Below are positions 47,307 to 56,691 of a stretch of DNA of 64,000 nt, one piece after another. How positions within the stretch are numbered: the stretch's first letter is position 1; every line of letters starts with the position of its first letter. The notes below the pieces were generated by a model. It searched no databases, had not been told where the DNA came from, and saw nothing but the letters and a program-made list of their open reading frames with translations. The position numbers were made by a program, and so were the translations under genes. Source of the stretch: Brachymonas sp049977365 (GTDB taxonomy: Bacteria; Pseudomonadota; Gammaproteobacteria; Burkholderiales; Burkholderiaceae_C); NCBI RefSeq assembly GCF_049977365.1, contig NZ_JBNGEN010000005.1:62001-126000 (forward strand), given 5' to 3'.

Positions 47307-48521
47307 ATGGTGCGGATGGGATACGAAACGGAAATAGACACCGAAAGGAAGGGCACCCCAGAGGGGCGCGCAGCAGCGCCGGCCCCGTCTGGAACTCCCA
47401 TGCGCATGCAGACACGAAGCAGAGCCCCATCCACGACGGCGGACCGGACGGTGGATGCCCAGATTGTAGCCAGCCGGGCGACTCCGGCGGGAGTCGTGGG
47501 GGGCGGCGCTCCCGCCCCCGGGCTGGAGGCCTGCCGTTCCGGCATGGTGCTGCGGGCGGTGGTGCTGGTGCATCTGGTGGTGCTGGCAGGCTTTCTGCTT
47601 TTTGGGGAACCACGTGGAGCCGGCTGGGGTGGGTGGCTGCTGTCCCTGGGCATAGGAGCCGGCTGTGCGCTGCCGGCGACCCTGCTGTGGCTGATGGTGC
47701 TGTGCGCGCTGCGGCCGGTGCTGGCGGGGCGACCCGCCCGGGTGCAGTGGCGGGTGGCGGTGCTGGCTGGGGGCGGATGCGGCTGGTTTGCCGCACTGCT
47801 CTACACGAGTGTCGTGGAAACCGCACCGTGGCGCCCCTGGCTGGGGGGCGTGCTGGTGGGAGCAGTGCTGTCCTGGCTGCTGGCGTCGCAGCAGCTTCTG
47901 CGCAGTCGCCTGCGTTCCCCCGAGGACGTGGCGGCGCAGCTGGCCGAGCTGCAGGCCCGCATCCGGCCGCATTTTCTGTTCAATGCGCTCAACAGCGCGA
48001 TTGCGCTGGTACGGGTCGATCCGGCGCGGGCCGAGTCGGTGCTGGAGGATCTGGCCGACCTGTTCCGCGGCATGTTGCGGGGCGCGCGGCACCGCAGCAC
48101 CCTGGCGGCAGAGCTGGAGCTGGCACAGCGCTACCTGCGCGTGGAGGAAGTGCGGTTCGGGGAGCGGCTGCGGGTGGACTGGGTGCTGGACCCTGCCGCA
48201 GGGCTGGCGGTGGTGCCGCCGCTGATTCTGCAGCCCCTGCTCGAAAATGCCATCCGGCATGGCGTGGAGCCCAGTGACACGGGAGCCGCCATCCGGGTGC
48301 GGACCCAGCTGCGGGGCAATCGGGTTCGCATCGTCCTTGCCAATACCTTCCCTGCCGGGCCGGGGGCGCCCGGAAACGGCATGGCCCTGGAGAACGTGCG
48401 CAACCGCCTCGCCCTCTGTCACGACATGGAGCTGCGCTTTTCCGCCAAGGTGGTGCGGGACCGCTTCGTGGTGCGCATCGAGGTGCCGATGCAGATCGCG
48501 GCAGAAGGGGGGTGCCCATGA
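47307..48521 (+). CDS. LytS/YehU-type membrane sensor histidine kinase
   Basis: A 404-residue kinase with four predicted membrane segments between about 82 and 195 and no separate sensory domain. The His_kinase family motif QARIRPHFLFNALNS places the phosphorylated residue at H222; the N box LLENAIRHGVEPS and a G-box GNGMALENVRNRL follow. It overlaps the response regulator by ATGA. The N-terminal 78 residues are Pro/Ala-rich and poorly conserved in appearance, so the real start may be later (47316, 47400 or 47544). Pseudomonas AlgZ/FimS is a similar type, but the signal is unknown. Confidence 0.85.
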   Translation: MVRMGYETEIDTERKGTPEGRAAAPAPSGTPMRMQTRSRAPSTTADRTVDAQIVASRATPAGVVGGGAPAPGLEACRSGMVLRAVVLVHLVVLAGFLLFGEPRGAGWGGWLLSLGIGAGCALPATLLWLMVLCALRPVLAGRPARVQWRVAVLAGGGCGWFAALLYTSVVETAPWRPWLGGVLVGAVLSWLLASQQLLRSRLRSPEDVAAQLAELQARIRPHFLFNALNSAIALVRVDPARAESVLEDLADLFRGMLRGARHRSTLAAELELAQRYLRVEEVRFGERLRVDWVLDPAAGLAVVPPLILQPLLENAIRHGVEPSDTGAAIRVRTQLRGNRVRIVLANTFPAGPGAPGNGMALENVRNRLALCHDMELRFSAKVVRDRFVVRIEVPMQIAAEGGCP

Positions 48522-49315
48522 GTGCGCATCCGGGATCGAACACCGCACCGCTGCGGGTGCTGCTGGTCGATGACGAGCGGCTGGCCCGTCTGCGGCTCAC
48601 CGGGTTGCTCGCTGAAATGGCGGAGCCTGTGCCCGAGGTCGTGGGCGAGGCTGGCACCGCAGCCGAGGCGCTGGCGCGCGTGGCGGACTGCCATCCCGAT
48701 CTGGTGCTGCTGGACATCCAGATGCCGGGCATGGACGGCATGGAGCTGGCCCGCAGGCTGCGCACGCGGGCTCCGGACTGTGCGCTGGTGTTCGTGACGG
48801 CGCACGCGGAGCATGCGCTGGAAGCCTTTGAGGTGGCAGCGGTCGATTACCTCACCAAGCCTGTGCGTCGCGAGCGTTTGGCCGAGGCACTGGACAAGGC
48901 GCTTCGCCTGCGGGGAGCGGGGCCGTCCACGCCGGGATCGACTGCGCCAGTGGCACCCGATGTGCCGACGCTGCGCGTGGAGTCGCGTGGGCGCGAGCAG
49001 CGCCTGCCGGTCCCGGCGGTGTTGCTCGCGCGGGCCGAATGGAAATATGTCACCCTGCATACCGCGCAGGAACAGGGGCTGCTGTGGGACGGCACCCTCA
49101 ACCAGCTGGAAGAGCGCTATGCCGACCACTTCCTGCGGGTGCACCGCAGCGCGCTGGTGGCCCGGGCGGCGGTGCGCGGCCTGCGTCGGGCGCCGCCTTC
49201 CATCGACGGAGACGATGAAGGCTGGCAGGTGCAGGTCGAGGGGGTGCCGAAATGGGTGCAGGTATCCCGGCGCCAGCTGCCTGCGGTGAGGCAGGTGCTC
49301 CGGCAGGAGGACTGA
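48518..49315 (+). CDS. AlgR/LytTR-family response regulator
   Basis: A 265-residue response regulator. The receiver domain (about 12-130) has the acidic pocket DDE (18-20), phospho-acceptor D66 in LLDIQMPGMDG, a conserved Thr in FVTAHAEH and Lys in DYLTKPV. A Pro/Thr-rich linker leads to a LytTR DNA-binding domain (about 150-262) with FLRVHRSALV. It starts inside the kinase stop codon (ATGA), so the pair is translationally coupled. Position just before hemC is conserved in Burkholderiales and resembles algZ-algR-hemC in Pseudomonas. Confidence 0.92.
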   Translation: MSAHPGSNTAPLRVLLVDDERLARLRLTGLLAEMAEPVPEVVGEAGTAAEALARVADCHPDLVLLDIQMPGMDGMELARRLRTRAPDCALVFVTAHAEHALEAFEVAAVDYLTKPVRRERLAEALDKALRLRGAGPSTPGSTAPVAPDVPTLRVESRGREQRLPVPAVLLARAEWKYVTLHTAQEQGLLWDGTLNQLEERYADHFLRVHRSALVARAAVRGLRRAPPSIDGDDEGWQVQVEGVPKWVQVSRRQLPAVRQVLRQED

Positions 49316-49549
49316 CCGGGCAGTGCCGAGGTTCCTGCCCTGGATCAGCAAAAGCCCCCGCCAGGGACTGGGCACCGAGGATCGGCTGGGGGCCGTGCTA
49401 GCATCGCCGATGCAGAGGAAGGGGCAGCCGCTCCGGGCGGGGCCACACCGGGTGGCACCCGGGCTGGAGAGCTGTCTTCTTCCTGAATCCCGTCTCATGG
49501 GAGCCTTCCGCTCCGAAGCGCTCCTGCTACCGATGCATCTGGAATCACC

Positions 49550-50500
49550 ATGTCGACCACCGCTGCAGCACAGGCTGCTCCCCTCGCACTTACCATCGCC
49601 ACGCGCGAAAGCCGGCTTGCCCTGTGGCAGGCCGAACATGTGAAGGCCCTGCTCGAAAGCCGTGGACACCGCGTGACCCTGCTGGGCATGACCACCCGGG
49701 GCGACCAGATTCTGGATCGCACCCTCAGCAAGGTCGGCGGCAAGGGCCTGTTCGTCAAGGAGCTCGAAATCGCGCTCCAGGAAGGGCGAGCCGATCTGGC
49801 CGTGCATTCGCTCAAGGATGTGCCCATGGAGCTGCCCGAGGGCTTCGAGCTGGCCTGCATCATGGAACGCGAGGATCCGCGTGACGCATTCGTCTCGCCC
49901 CGCTACGCCTCCCTCGACGAGGTGCCTCAGGGCGGGGTGATCGGCACCTCCAGCCTGCGTCGCACCGTGCTGCTGCGTGCGGCGCGCCCCGATCTGCGCA
50001 TCGAGCCCCTGCGTGGCAATCTGGACACCCGCCTGCGCAAGCTCGACGAAGGAGCCTATGACGGGATCGTGCTCGCCGCTGCAGGCCTCAAGCGGCTGGG
50101 GCTGGGGGAGCGCATTCGACACATCTTTGCGCCGGATGCCATGCTGCCGGCAGCCGGGCAGGGCGCACTGGGGATCGAGATCCGTGCGGGGCGCCCCGAG
50201 CTGGAAGCGGCCCTCGCCCCGCTGGTCGATCAGGCCACCTGGCTGCGCGTGGCCGCCGAGCGGGCCGTCAGCCGCGCCATGGGCGGAAGCTGCTCCATGC
50301 CGCTGGCCGCCCATGCCGTGCTGCGTGACGACGGTGTGCTGTCCATCGAGGCCGCCTGGGGCGATGCGGAGGCGTCTGCTCCGGTGCTGGTGCGTGCACG
50401 GGCAGAACAGGCCGTGCAGACGCTGGAGGACGCTGCCGCCCTAGGCCATGCAGTGGCCCAGCGCCTGATCGCGCAGGGTGCCGTTCCCGTGCGGGACTGA
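49550..50500 (+). CDS. hemC: Hydroxymethylbilane synthase (porphobilinogen deaminase)
   Basis: A 316-residue cytosolic enzyme polymerising four porphobilinogens for heme. Catalytic D90 in HSLKDVP and the cofactor-anchoring C248 in GGSCSMPL are present, with the ATRESRLALWQAE start and QGALGIE signature. The 234-bp leader after the regulator gene suggests its own promoter. hemD follows after a single intervening base. Confidence 0.97.
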   Translation: MSTTAAAQAAPLALTIATRESRLALWQAEHVKALLESRGHRVTLLGMTTRGDQILDRTLSKVGGKGLFVKELEIALQEGRADLAVHSLKDVPMELPEGFELACIMEREDPRDAFVSPRYASLDEVPQGGVIGTSSLRRTVLLRAARPDLRIEPLRGNLDTRLRKLDEGAYDGIVLAAAGLKRLGLGERIRHIFAPDAMLPAAGQGALGIEIRAGRPELEAALAPLVDQATWLRVAAERAVSRAMGGSCSMPLAAHAVLRDDGVLSIEAAWGDAEASAPVLVRARAEQAVQTLEDAAALGHAVAQRLIAQGAVPVRD

Positions 50501-50501
50501 C

Positions 50502-51359
50502 ATGGTGCCCGATACGGTTTCCAGGGCATCGCAGGCCTTGCCGGTCTTCGTGACCCGGCCCGAGCCGCAGGCCTCGGCATGGTGCCGGGCACTGCAGGTG
50601 CAGCTCGATGCGCGCTTTGTGCCCGAGGCCCTGCCTCTCATCGACATTGGCCCTGTGACGCTCCCCGCGGCACAGGCCCGCCTGCGGGAGGTGGGGCAAG
50701 ACCTTGCCTCGTATGCGGCAGCCTTCTTCGTCAGCATCCCGGCCGTGCGGTATTTCATGGCAAGTCTGCCGGGCGGTGTCACGGCATGGAACGCGGCCGG
50801 CGTGCGCGCCTGGGCACCGGGCCGGGGCACCTGGCAGGCGCTGCATGAGCTGGGCGTGCGTCCCGATCTCATCGACAGCCCTTCGCCCGAGGCCGCGCAG
50901 TTCGATTCCGAGACCCTCTGGCCGCTCGTGCGCCCCCAGCTGGAAGCGGCGCGGCATCAGAGGCAGCGTGTGCTGCGCGTGAGGGGGGCCGATTCGCAGG
51001 CCGAGTGCGATCCGGCATGCGCCGGTGCAGGGCGCGACTGGCTGGGTGCTCGCGTGCGCGAGGAAGGCGTGGCGCTCGACACCGTGGTGGCCTATCTGCG
51101 CCAGCCGCCGGGGTGGGATCCGCTGCAGCGCGAGCGCATGGCCCTGCAGGTGCAGCAGCCCAGCCTCTGGGTCTGGAGCAGTTCACAGGCGCTGACCCAT
51201 CTGCATGCGCTGCTGCCAGGGCAGAACTGGCAGCAGGCCGTGGCCATCGTGACCCATCCGCGCATCGGCGAGGCGGCCGGGCGCATGGGCTTCGGGAGGG
51301 TGGTGTCTTCCCGACCCACTGTGGAGGACGTGGTGCGGTCGATACAATCGGTCGCATGA
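50502..51359 (+). CDS. hemD: Uroporphyrinogen-III synthase
   Basis: A 285-residue enzyme that closes hydroxymethylbilane to uroporphyrinogen III. The family is highly divergent; recognisable parts are VFVTRPEPQA at the N terminus, LPLIDIGPV, FVSIPAVRYFM and the late ASRPTVEDVV-like SSRPTVEDVVRSI. Position immediately after hemC supports the call. Its stop overlaps the hemX start (ATGA). Confidence 0.88.
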   Translation: MVPDTVSRASQALPVFVTRPEPQASAWCRALQVQLDARFVPEALPLIDIGPVTLPAAQARLREVGQDLASYAAAFFVSIPAVRYFMASLPGGVTAWNAAGVRAWAPGRGTWQALHELGVRPDLIDSPSPEAAQFDSETLWPLVRPQLEAARHQRQRVLRVRGADSQAECDPACAGAGRDWLGARVREEGVALDTVVAYLRQPPGWDPLQRERMALQVQQPSLWVWSSSQALTHLHALLPGQNWQQAVAIVTHPRIGEAAGRMGFGRVVSSRPTVEDVVRSIQSVA

Positions 51360-52522
51360 TTCCCCTCCCGGCACCGGATGCCCCGGCTTCTTCCCGTCCG
51401 GCCTCCCTGGGTGTCTCTGCCCCTCCCCACGTCAGGGAAGGGGCCGGCGCAGGAGGCCTCCAGAGCATGCCTGCCCTTGCGCGTGTGGCACTGACCTTGG
51501 CTGTGCTGCTGGCCGTGGCAGCCACGCTCGTGGCCATCTGGCTGTGGCAGACCGTGCAGCAGATGCAGCGCCAGGTCAGCACGCAGGTGGCCGATATGCG
51601 GCTGCAGACCCGGGAGACGGCTCTCCTGGCACGCCAGGCGCATCAGCAGAGCCAGGACGCGCAGAGCCGTTCCGGTGCCCTGCAGTCCGAGGTTCGGGAC
51701 ATCCAGGCGCAGCGGGCCCAGATCGACGCCATGCTTCAGGGGCTGGCACGGGCCAAGGATGAGAATCTGCTCGTCGACATCGATTCGGCCATTGAACTGG
51801 GACAGCAGCAGTCCCAGCTCACCGGCAGCGTCGATCCTCTGCTGGCCGCGCTCGTCAGCAGCGAACACCGTCTGGCCCGCAGCGCACAGCCCCGACTGCG
51901 CGCACTGCACCGGGCCGTGCAGAGTGACATCGACCGCCTCAAGGGCGCCAGCCTGACGGATGTGCCCGCCCTTGCACATCGGCTCGACCAGCTGGTGGCC
52001 ATGGTCGACACCCTTCCCTTGCGCCCTGGAACTTCTTCTGCCTCTGGCGTGGTGGCCCGGTCTGCCGCTTCTGCTCCTCCGCCCGACGCCTCGGTGTCCT
52101 GGTGGCGGCGGCTCTGGACTCCCGCGCGCGAGGCGCTGACCCGCTGGATGCGTGCACGCAGCGGCGGGGCCGGCACACCTGCCGAGGCCGTCTTTCTGCC
52201 GCCGGATCAGGGCGTCTATGTGCGCGAGCATTTCCGGTTGCGTTTGCTCAATGCCCGCATGGCGCTCCTGGCCCGCCAGCCCGATCTGCTGCGGGACGAC
52301 CTGACCGACGCGGGGCAGATGCTGCGGACGTATTTCGATGGGGCCTCCCCGCTCGTGCAGACCGCACGCAGGGACATCCACGACATAGGCAGCGAAGTCC
52401 ACGCGGTGGGCGTCCCTTCGATTTCCAGCACCCTCGACGCCCTGCACGCCGCACGGGCAGCTGCTGCCGCCAGCCCGAGTCTGTTGCCTTCATCCTCCCG
52501 CGCCGGCGCACAACGTCCCTGA
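51356..52522 (+). CDS. hemX: HemX-like membrane protein
   Basis: A 388-residue inner-membrane protein with one membrane segment (about 43-63), a long periplasmic coiled coil rich in Gln (about 65-165) and a C-terminal HemX-like helical domain. It is often misannotated as uroporphyrin-III C-methyltransferase, but no SAM-binding motif is visible. It is thought to scaffold heme biosynthesis. A low-complexity Ser/Ala linker lies near residues 225-250. It begins in the hemD stop codon. The usual hemY partner does not follow; the next gene is rne on the other strand. Confidence 0.87.
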   Translation: MIPLPAPDAPASSRPASLGVSAPPHVREGAGAGGLQSMPALARVALTLAVLLAVAATLVAIWLWQTVQQMQRQVSTQVADMRLQTRETALLARQAHQQSQDAQSRSGALQSEVRDIQAQRAQIDAMLQGLARAKDENLLVDIDSAIELGQQQSQLTGSVDPLLAALVSSEHRLARSAQPRLRALHRAVQSDIDRLKGASLTDVPALAHRLDQLVAMVDTLPLRPGTSSASGVVARSAASAPPPDASVSWWRRLWTPAREALTRWMRARSGGAGTPAEAVFLPPDQGVYVREHFRLRLLNARMALLARQPDLLRDDLTDAGQMLRTYFDGASPLVQTARRDIHDIGSEVHAVGVPSISSTLDALHAARAAAAASPSLLPSSSRAGAQRP

Positions 52523-52945
52523 CACGGAATCGGTCGATGCAGGACGCCGTGGGGTGCGTGGATCATCCAGCGATGACGAGGTGCCCACGTTCCGACCCTG
52601 GCAGGCGATGACAAGGTTCTGTTCTCCGATCTGGAGACCGTCCCGCGTTCTGGTGGTCCACCATGGTGGACAGATTGCACATCCATCGCATGACACGGAA
52701 GTTGCCAGGGGCCTGCCATGGGGCAAAGGCGGATGGGATGTCACAGAAAAACGGAGGGCTGCATTCCGGTGCCCTCCGGGCGCAGCAGCCCCGCGTGAGA
52801 CACAGGCGAGAAAAAGCCCATGGCCTGGGGCACATGGGCTTGGCACGATGCAGGGCACCGTGGAAGAGAAGAGCGGCCTCTCCAGGGGCTGCCGCCGCTT
52901 GGCGGTGACGCAGCCCCGGAGCGCGCCCCGTTGGGGGCGAGGGGG
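52523..52945. other. Convergent non-coding interval between hemX and rne
   Basis: About 423 bp with no supportable gene. It contains the rne terminator near 52814-52841 and a small GC hairpin near 52928 (CGCCCC with GGGGCG). No remnant of hemY is recognisable in any frame. Confidence 0.6.
52814..52841 (-). terminator. rne terminator
   Basis: AAGCCCATG (52814-52822) pairs with CATGGGCTT (52833-52841) over a 10-nt loop. On the minus strand the stem ends in a T-run (TTTTTC). It lies about 105 nt after the rne stop. Confidence 0.8.
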
Positions 52946-55900
52946 TCAGCCCTGTGCGGCCGCAGCACCCGAGGCACCGCCCACCACCTCAAAGGGCAAC
53001 GGCATCGCCATCAGGTCCTTGCGGGTCTCGACCAGCACCAGCGGGCCTTCATCGGCCTCCACCATCGGGGGGCGTTCGCGCGGGATATGCACCGGGCGCG
53101 GTTCGGCAGCAATGGCAGCATGCACCACCGCCACCTTTTCGGGATCGGAATTGATCCACTGCAGACCAGCCTCTTCGGCGATGCGATGCAGACGCTCTTC
53201 GGGCAGGCTGTAGGCCCGCACCGCTGGCAACCCAGAGGCAACTTCCGGTGCCGGGGGCACTTCTGTCTCCACGGGAGCCGTTTCCGCAGGCACCGCCTTG
53301 GCAGGAGCAGGCTGCGCGGCCGGCGCAGGCGGTACTTCGGGCGCAGCATGCGTCACGGGAGCCGGTGCCGGAACTTCCGACGTGGCGGCTGCGGCCTCGC
53401 TGGGGGCAGACGATTCCACCGGAGCGTCCGTCTCGGGAGCAGGCAGGGCACCCGCCACGGGGTCGAGCGTCAGACTGGGCACCGGCGTGTTGGCCTGGGC
53501 CGAAAAGTAGCTGCGGGGAGCTTCTTCTCCTGGGGCTTCCGTGCCAGCCGGTGCGGAAGCCGACTCGCTGGCCTCATCCTGCGGCGCGCGCTCGGCGCGA
53601 TCTCCCCGATTGCCCCGACGGTCGCGACCATAGCGGTCACGCGAGCGGCGTTCACGGCGTTCACGGCGTTCACGGCCTTCCGTGGGCTGTCCTCCCGTTT
53701 CGGGTGTGGCAGGAGCGCCCGTGTCGACCGGAGTCGTCGCGGCGGCATCCTGGGCCATCACGGGCAGGTTCGGCTGCGCATCGGCCTGGGGAGCGAATTC
53801 TCCACCGGGCTGACGATTGCCATTGCCGCTGCGGCGGTCATTGCGCTCCCCGCGTTCGGGGCGGTCGGCGCGTTCAGAACGCTCACCCCGCTCGCCGCGC
53901 GGAGCACGGGATCCGGTGCCGTTCTGTTCGCCGGCAGTGGTGCGTTCGCGGCGCGGACGTGCCGCACGGTCGCTGCGTCCCTCGAACTCAGAGGCTGCAG
54001 TGCCACGGTCTCCCGTGCGCAGCTCTTCGCCCGATGCGGAGGCACCGGGTTCCTGGCTGCGAGCGCGGCGTGTGCCTTCGACAGAGCGTTCGCCACGGTC
54101 GCTGCCATTGCCGCGCGGGCCACGGTTGCCATTGCCACGGCGATTGCCGCTGTTGCCCGTGCGACGGTTGTCCTCGCGGGCACCGGCAGCCGGGGTGGAT
54201 GGGGGCGTCACCGGGGCGATGGCGACCGGGGCAGCCGATGGAGCCAGACCCAGCCACTGCTTGATGCGCAGCCACAGAGCTGCCAGGCCGGACGGAGCCG
54301 GAACCGGAGCAGGGGCCATGACAGGCGCGGGAGTCGCGGCTGCTGTGGGCGCAGGGGCGGCCGGTTCGGGTTTCGGAGGAGCCACGGGAGCAGGGCCGTC
54401 CGGCAGCACGCCCTTGATCACGGGCGTCTGACGGTTGGTGGGTTCCTGGCTGCGGCGCGTGACTGCCGTGGGATCCTCGATCTCCTCGGCGAGCTTGTAG
54501 CTGACCTCCAGGCTGTCGAGGCGGGGATCGTCGTGCTTGAGCCGTTCGAGCTTGTAGTGGGGGGTGTCCAGGCCCTTGTTGGGCACGAGCAGGACATGCA
54601 CCCGCTGCTTGAGCTCGATCTTGGCAATCTCGGAGCGTTTTTCGTTGAGCAGGAAGGAGGCCACTTCCACCGGCACCTGCGCGTGCACGGCAGCGGTGCT
54701 GTCCTTCATGGCCTCTTCTTGGATGATGCGCAGGATCTGCAGCGCGCTCGACTCGGTGTCGCGGATGTGGCCGGAGCCGCCGCAGCGCGGGCAGGGGATG
54801 GATGCGCCTTCGGAGAGGGCCGGGCGCAGGCGCTGGCGGCTCATCTCCATGAGGCCGAACTTGCTGATGGTGCCGAACTGCACGCGGGCACGGTCCTGGC
54901 GCAGCGCGTCGCGCAGGCGGTTCTCGACCTCACGGCGGTTCTTCTGCTCGTCCATGTCGATGAAGTCGATCACGATCAGGCCACCCAGGTCGCGCAGGCG
55001 CATCTGGCGGGCCACTTCATCGGCTGCTTCGAGGTTGGTGCGCGTGGCGGTTTCCTCGATGTCGGCGCCCTTGATGGCGCGGGCGGAGTTGACATCGATC
55101 GAAACCAGGGCCTCGGTATGGTCGATCACGATCGACCCTCCGCTCGGCAGGGTGACGATGCGGGCATAGGCCGACTCGATCTGGTGCTCGATCTGGAAGC
55201 GCGAGAACAGCGGAGCGTCGTCGCTGTAGCGCTTGACCTTGGCGGCATGCTCCGGCATCACGTGGTTCATGAACTGGAGCGCCTGCTCGTAGATGTCATC
55301 CGTGTCGATCAGAATGTCACCGATCTCGGGGCTGAAGTAGTCGCGCAGGGCGCGCACCACCAGGTTGGACTCCTGGTAGATCAGGAAGGCGCCCTTGGCA
55401 GACTGGGCCGCTCCCACGATGGCTTCCCACAGCTTGAGCAGGTAGTTCAGGTCCCATTGCAGCTCGGGAGCGGTGCGCCCGATGCCGGCCGTGCGCGCAA
55501 TGATGCTCATGCCCTTGGGGTATTCGAGCTGGTCCATGGCCTCCTTGAGCTCGGCACGGTCCTCGCCCTCGATGCGGCGCGACACGCCGCCTCCGCGCGG
55601 GTTGTTGGGCATCAGCACCACATAGCGGCCGGCCAGGCTGATGAAGGTCGTCAGCGCAGCGCCCTTGTTGCCACGCTCTTCCTTCTCGACCTGCACGAGC
55701 AGTTCCTGCCCCTCGCGGATCACGTCCTGGATGCGCGCCTGGCTGACCGGCACGCCCTCGGCAAAGTACTGGCGGGAGATTTCCTTGAACGGCAGGAAGC
55801 CGTGGCGTTCCTCGCCATAGTCGACGAAGCAGGCCTCCAGGCTGGGCTCGACGCGCGTCACCACCGCCTTGTAGATGTTGCCCTTGCGCTGTTCGCGCCC

Positions 55901-55996
55901 TTCGATCTCGATTTCGTAGTCGAGCAGTTTCTGTCCGTCGACGATGGCCAGGCGGCGTTCTTCAGCCTGGGTGCCATTGATCAGCATCCGTTTCAT
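52946..55996 (-). CDS. rne: Ribonuclease E
   Basis: A 1016-residue endoribonuclease central to mRNA decay and rRNA/tRNA processing. The catalytic half has the S1 domain (about 37-120), the DNase I-like site with D301 (VSIDVNSA) and D344 (IVIDFIDM), and the Zn-link CPRCGGSG with C402 and C405. The second half (about 510-900) is disordered: Pro/Ala-rich, then an Arg-rich RNA-binding stretch with RERRERRERR, then Ala/Pro/Glu. Near the end, LHRIAEEAGLQWINSDPEKV is a short conserved-looking peptide that may be a degradosome partner site. It diverges from rluC. Confidence 0.97.
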   Translation of the reverse strand: MKRMLINGTQAEERRLAIVDGQKLLDYEIEIEGREQRKGNIYKAVVTRVEPSLEACFVDYGEERHGFLPFKEISRQYFAEGVPVSQARIQDVIREGQELLVQVEKEERGNKGAALTTFISLAGRYVVLMPNNPRGGGVSRRIEGEDRAELKEAMDQLEYPKGMSIIARTAGIGRTAPELQWDLNYLLKLWEAIVGAAQSAKGAFLIYQESNLVVRALRDYFSPEIGDILIDTDDIYEQALQFMNHVMPEHAAKVKRYSDDAPLFSRFQIEHQIESAYARIVTLPSGGSIVIDHTEALVSIDVNSARAIKGADIEETATRTNLEAADEVARQMRLRDLGGLIVIDFIDMDEQKNRREVENRLRDALRQDRARVQFGTISKFGLMEMSRQRLRPALSEGASIPCPRCGGSGHIRDTESSALQILRIIQEEAMKDSTAAVHAQVPVEVASFLLNEKRSEIAKIELKQRVHVLLVPNKGLDTPHYKLERLKHDDPRLDSLEVSYKLAEEIEDPTAVTRRSQEPTNRQTPVIKGVLPDGPAPVAPPKPEPAAPAPTAAATPAPVMAPAPVPAPSGLAALWLRIKQWLGLAPSAAPVAIAPVTPPSTPAAGAREDNRRTGNSGNRRGNGNRGPRGNGSDRGERSVEGTRRARSQEPGASASGEELRTGDRGTAASEFEGRSDRAARPRRERTTAGEQNGTGSRAPRGERGERSERADRPERGERNDRRSGNGNRQPGGEFAPQADAQPNLPVMAQDAAATTPVDTGAPATPETGGQPTEGRERRERRERRSRDRYGRDRRGNRGDRAERAPQDEASESASAPAGTEAPGEEAPRSYFSAQANTPVPSLTLDPVAGALPAPETDAPVESSAPSEAAAATSEVPAPAPVTHAAPEVPPAPAAQPAPAKAVPAETAPVETEVPPAPEVASGLPAVRAYSLPEERLHRIAEEAGLQWINSDPEKVAVVHAAIAAEPRPVHIPRERPPMVEADEGPLVLVETRKDLMAMPLPFEVVGGASGAAAAQG
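53648..53674. repeat. Triple 9-bp tandem repeat inside rne
   Basis: GCGTTCACG occurs three times in tandem (53648-53656, 53657-53665, 53666-53674). On the coding (minus) strand it encodes the RERRERRER part of the Arg-rich RNA-binding region. Slippage could alter copy number without shifting frame. Confidence 0.85.
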
Positions 55997-56691
55997 GATG
56001 CGTTTCCTTTCCTGGGCATGGAAGCCCGATGCAATTCATCACAGGCGCCAACCGTGGCCGGTGCATGGGGTCTACAAGGCCCCGGAGCGCGGTTGGCGCG
56101 GCATGGTCATGCCGGGAAGACGCCGGAAACGAAGGGAATGGTCCGCCACGGACCGGTTGCCCGCGCATCGGCCACTGGGGGCGAGCGGGGGGCAGGGTGG
56201 CGGTTGGATCAGTGCTGCAGGCGCAGGAAACGTCCACCCGGGAGGGGGAGCGTCTCCGGTGCGCGCCATCCGCTGCCATCCACTGCCTGCCGGGCACCGA
56301 GTGGCCGTGACAAGGAGGGAAAGGCGTGGAAGTGCGCGGGATTTCTCGTCCTGGCCAGGCGCACGCGAGCAGATGCCCGCCGGACACGGCGGGGCTGCAG
56401 CAGGTGCGAGGCGAGGGTCATGAGAAGCAGCAGCATGGTGCCTGCAGTGATCCGCCTGTCCGGCACGGCATGCGTGGTCTGACAGGCTGGGGGTATTCCG
56501 TATCGGGGTTTCTGGGGCGTCTGCCTCTGCTGGCGACATCGGAAAGGCCACCGTGCATCTCTTGCGTCATCGGCGGGCCTGCCCGTCAAAGACCAGCGGC
56601 ATAGGCTCGTTACTGTGAGGCCAGCTCGGCAAAACTCCAGCTTGTGGCTTAAACTTATTGAAATCAAGCACTTGCAAGTACTGGCCAGACA
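55997..56691. other. Long divergent leader region between rne and rluC
   Basis: About 695 bp without a supportable gene, by far the longest non-coding stretch here. It probably holds both promoters and long 5' leaders. A GC hairpin (56045-56099) lies near rne. Towards rluC the DNA becomes AT-richer (56640-56690) with the palindrome CTTGCAAG at about 56670-56677. In E. coli a long structured rne leader mediates autoregulation by RNase E. Confidence 0.6.
56045..56099 (-). promoter_or_regulatory. Structured rne leader hairpin
   Basis: GCGCCAACCG (56045-56054) pairs perfectly with CGGTTGGCGC (56090-56099), and a second helix (GGGG 56067-56070 with CCCC 56080-56083) can form inside. It ends about 50 nt upstream of the rne ATG, so it would be in the 5' leader of rne mRNA. 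By analogy with E. coli rne it may mediate feedback control; that is inference. Confidence 0.45.

Noticed and set aside
53640..53680. Tandem repeat in rne as a possible CRISPR or mobile element
   Set aside because: Three 9-bp units in frame encode an Arg-rich segment; there are no spacers or terminal repeats.
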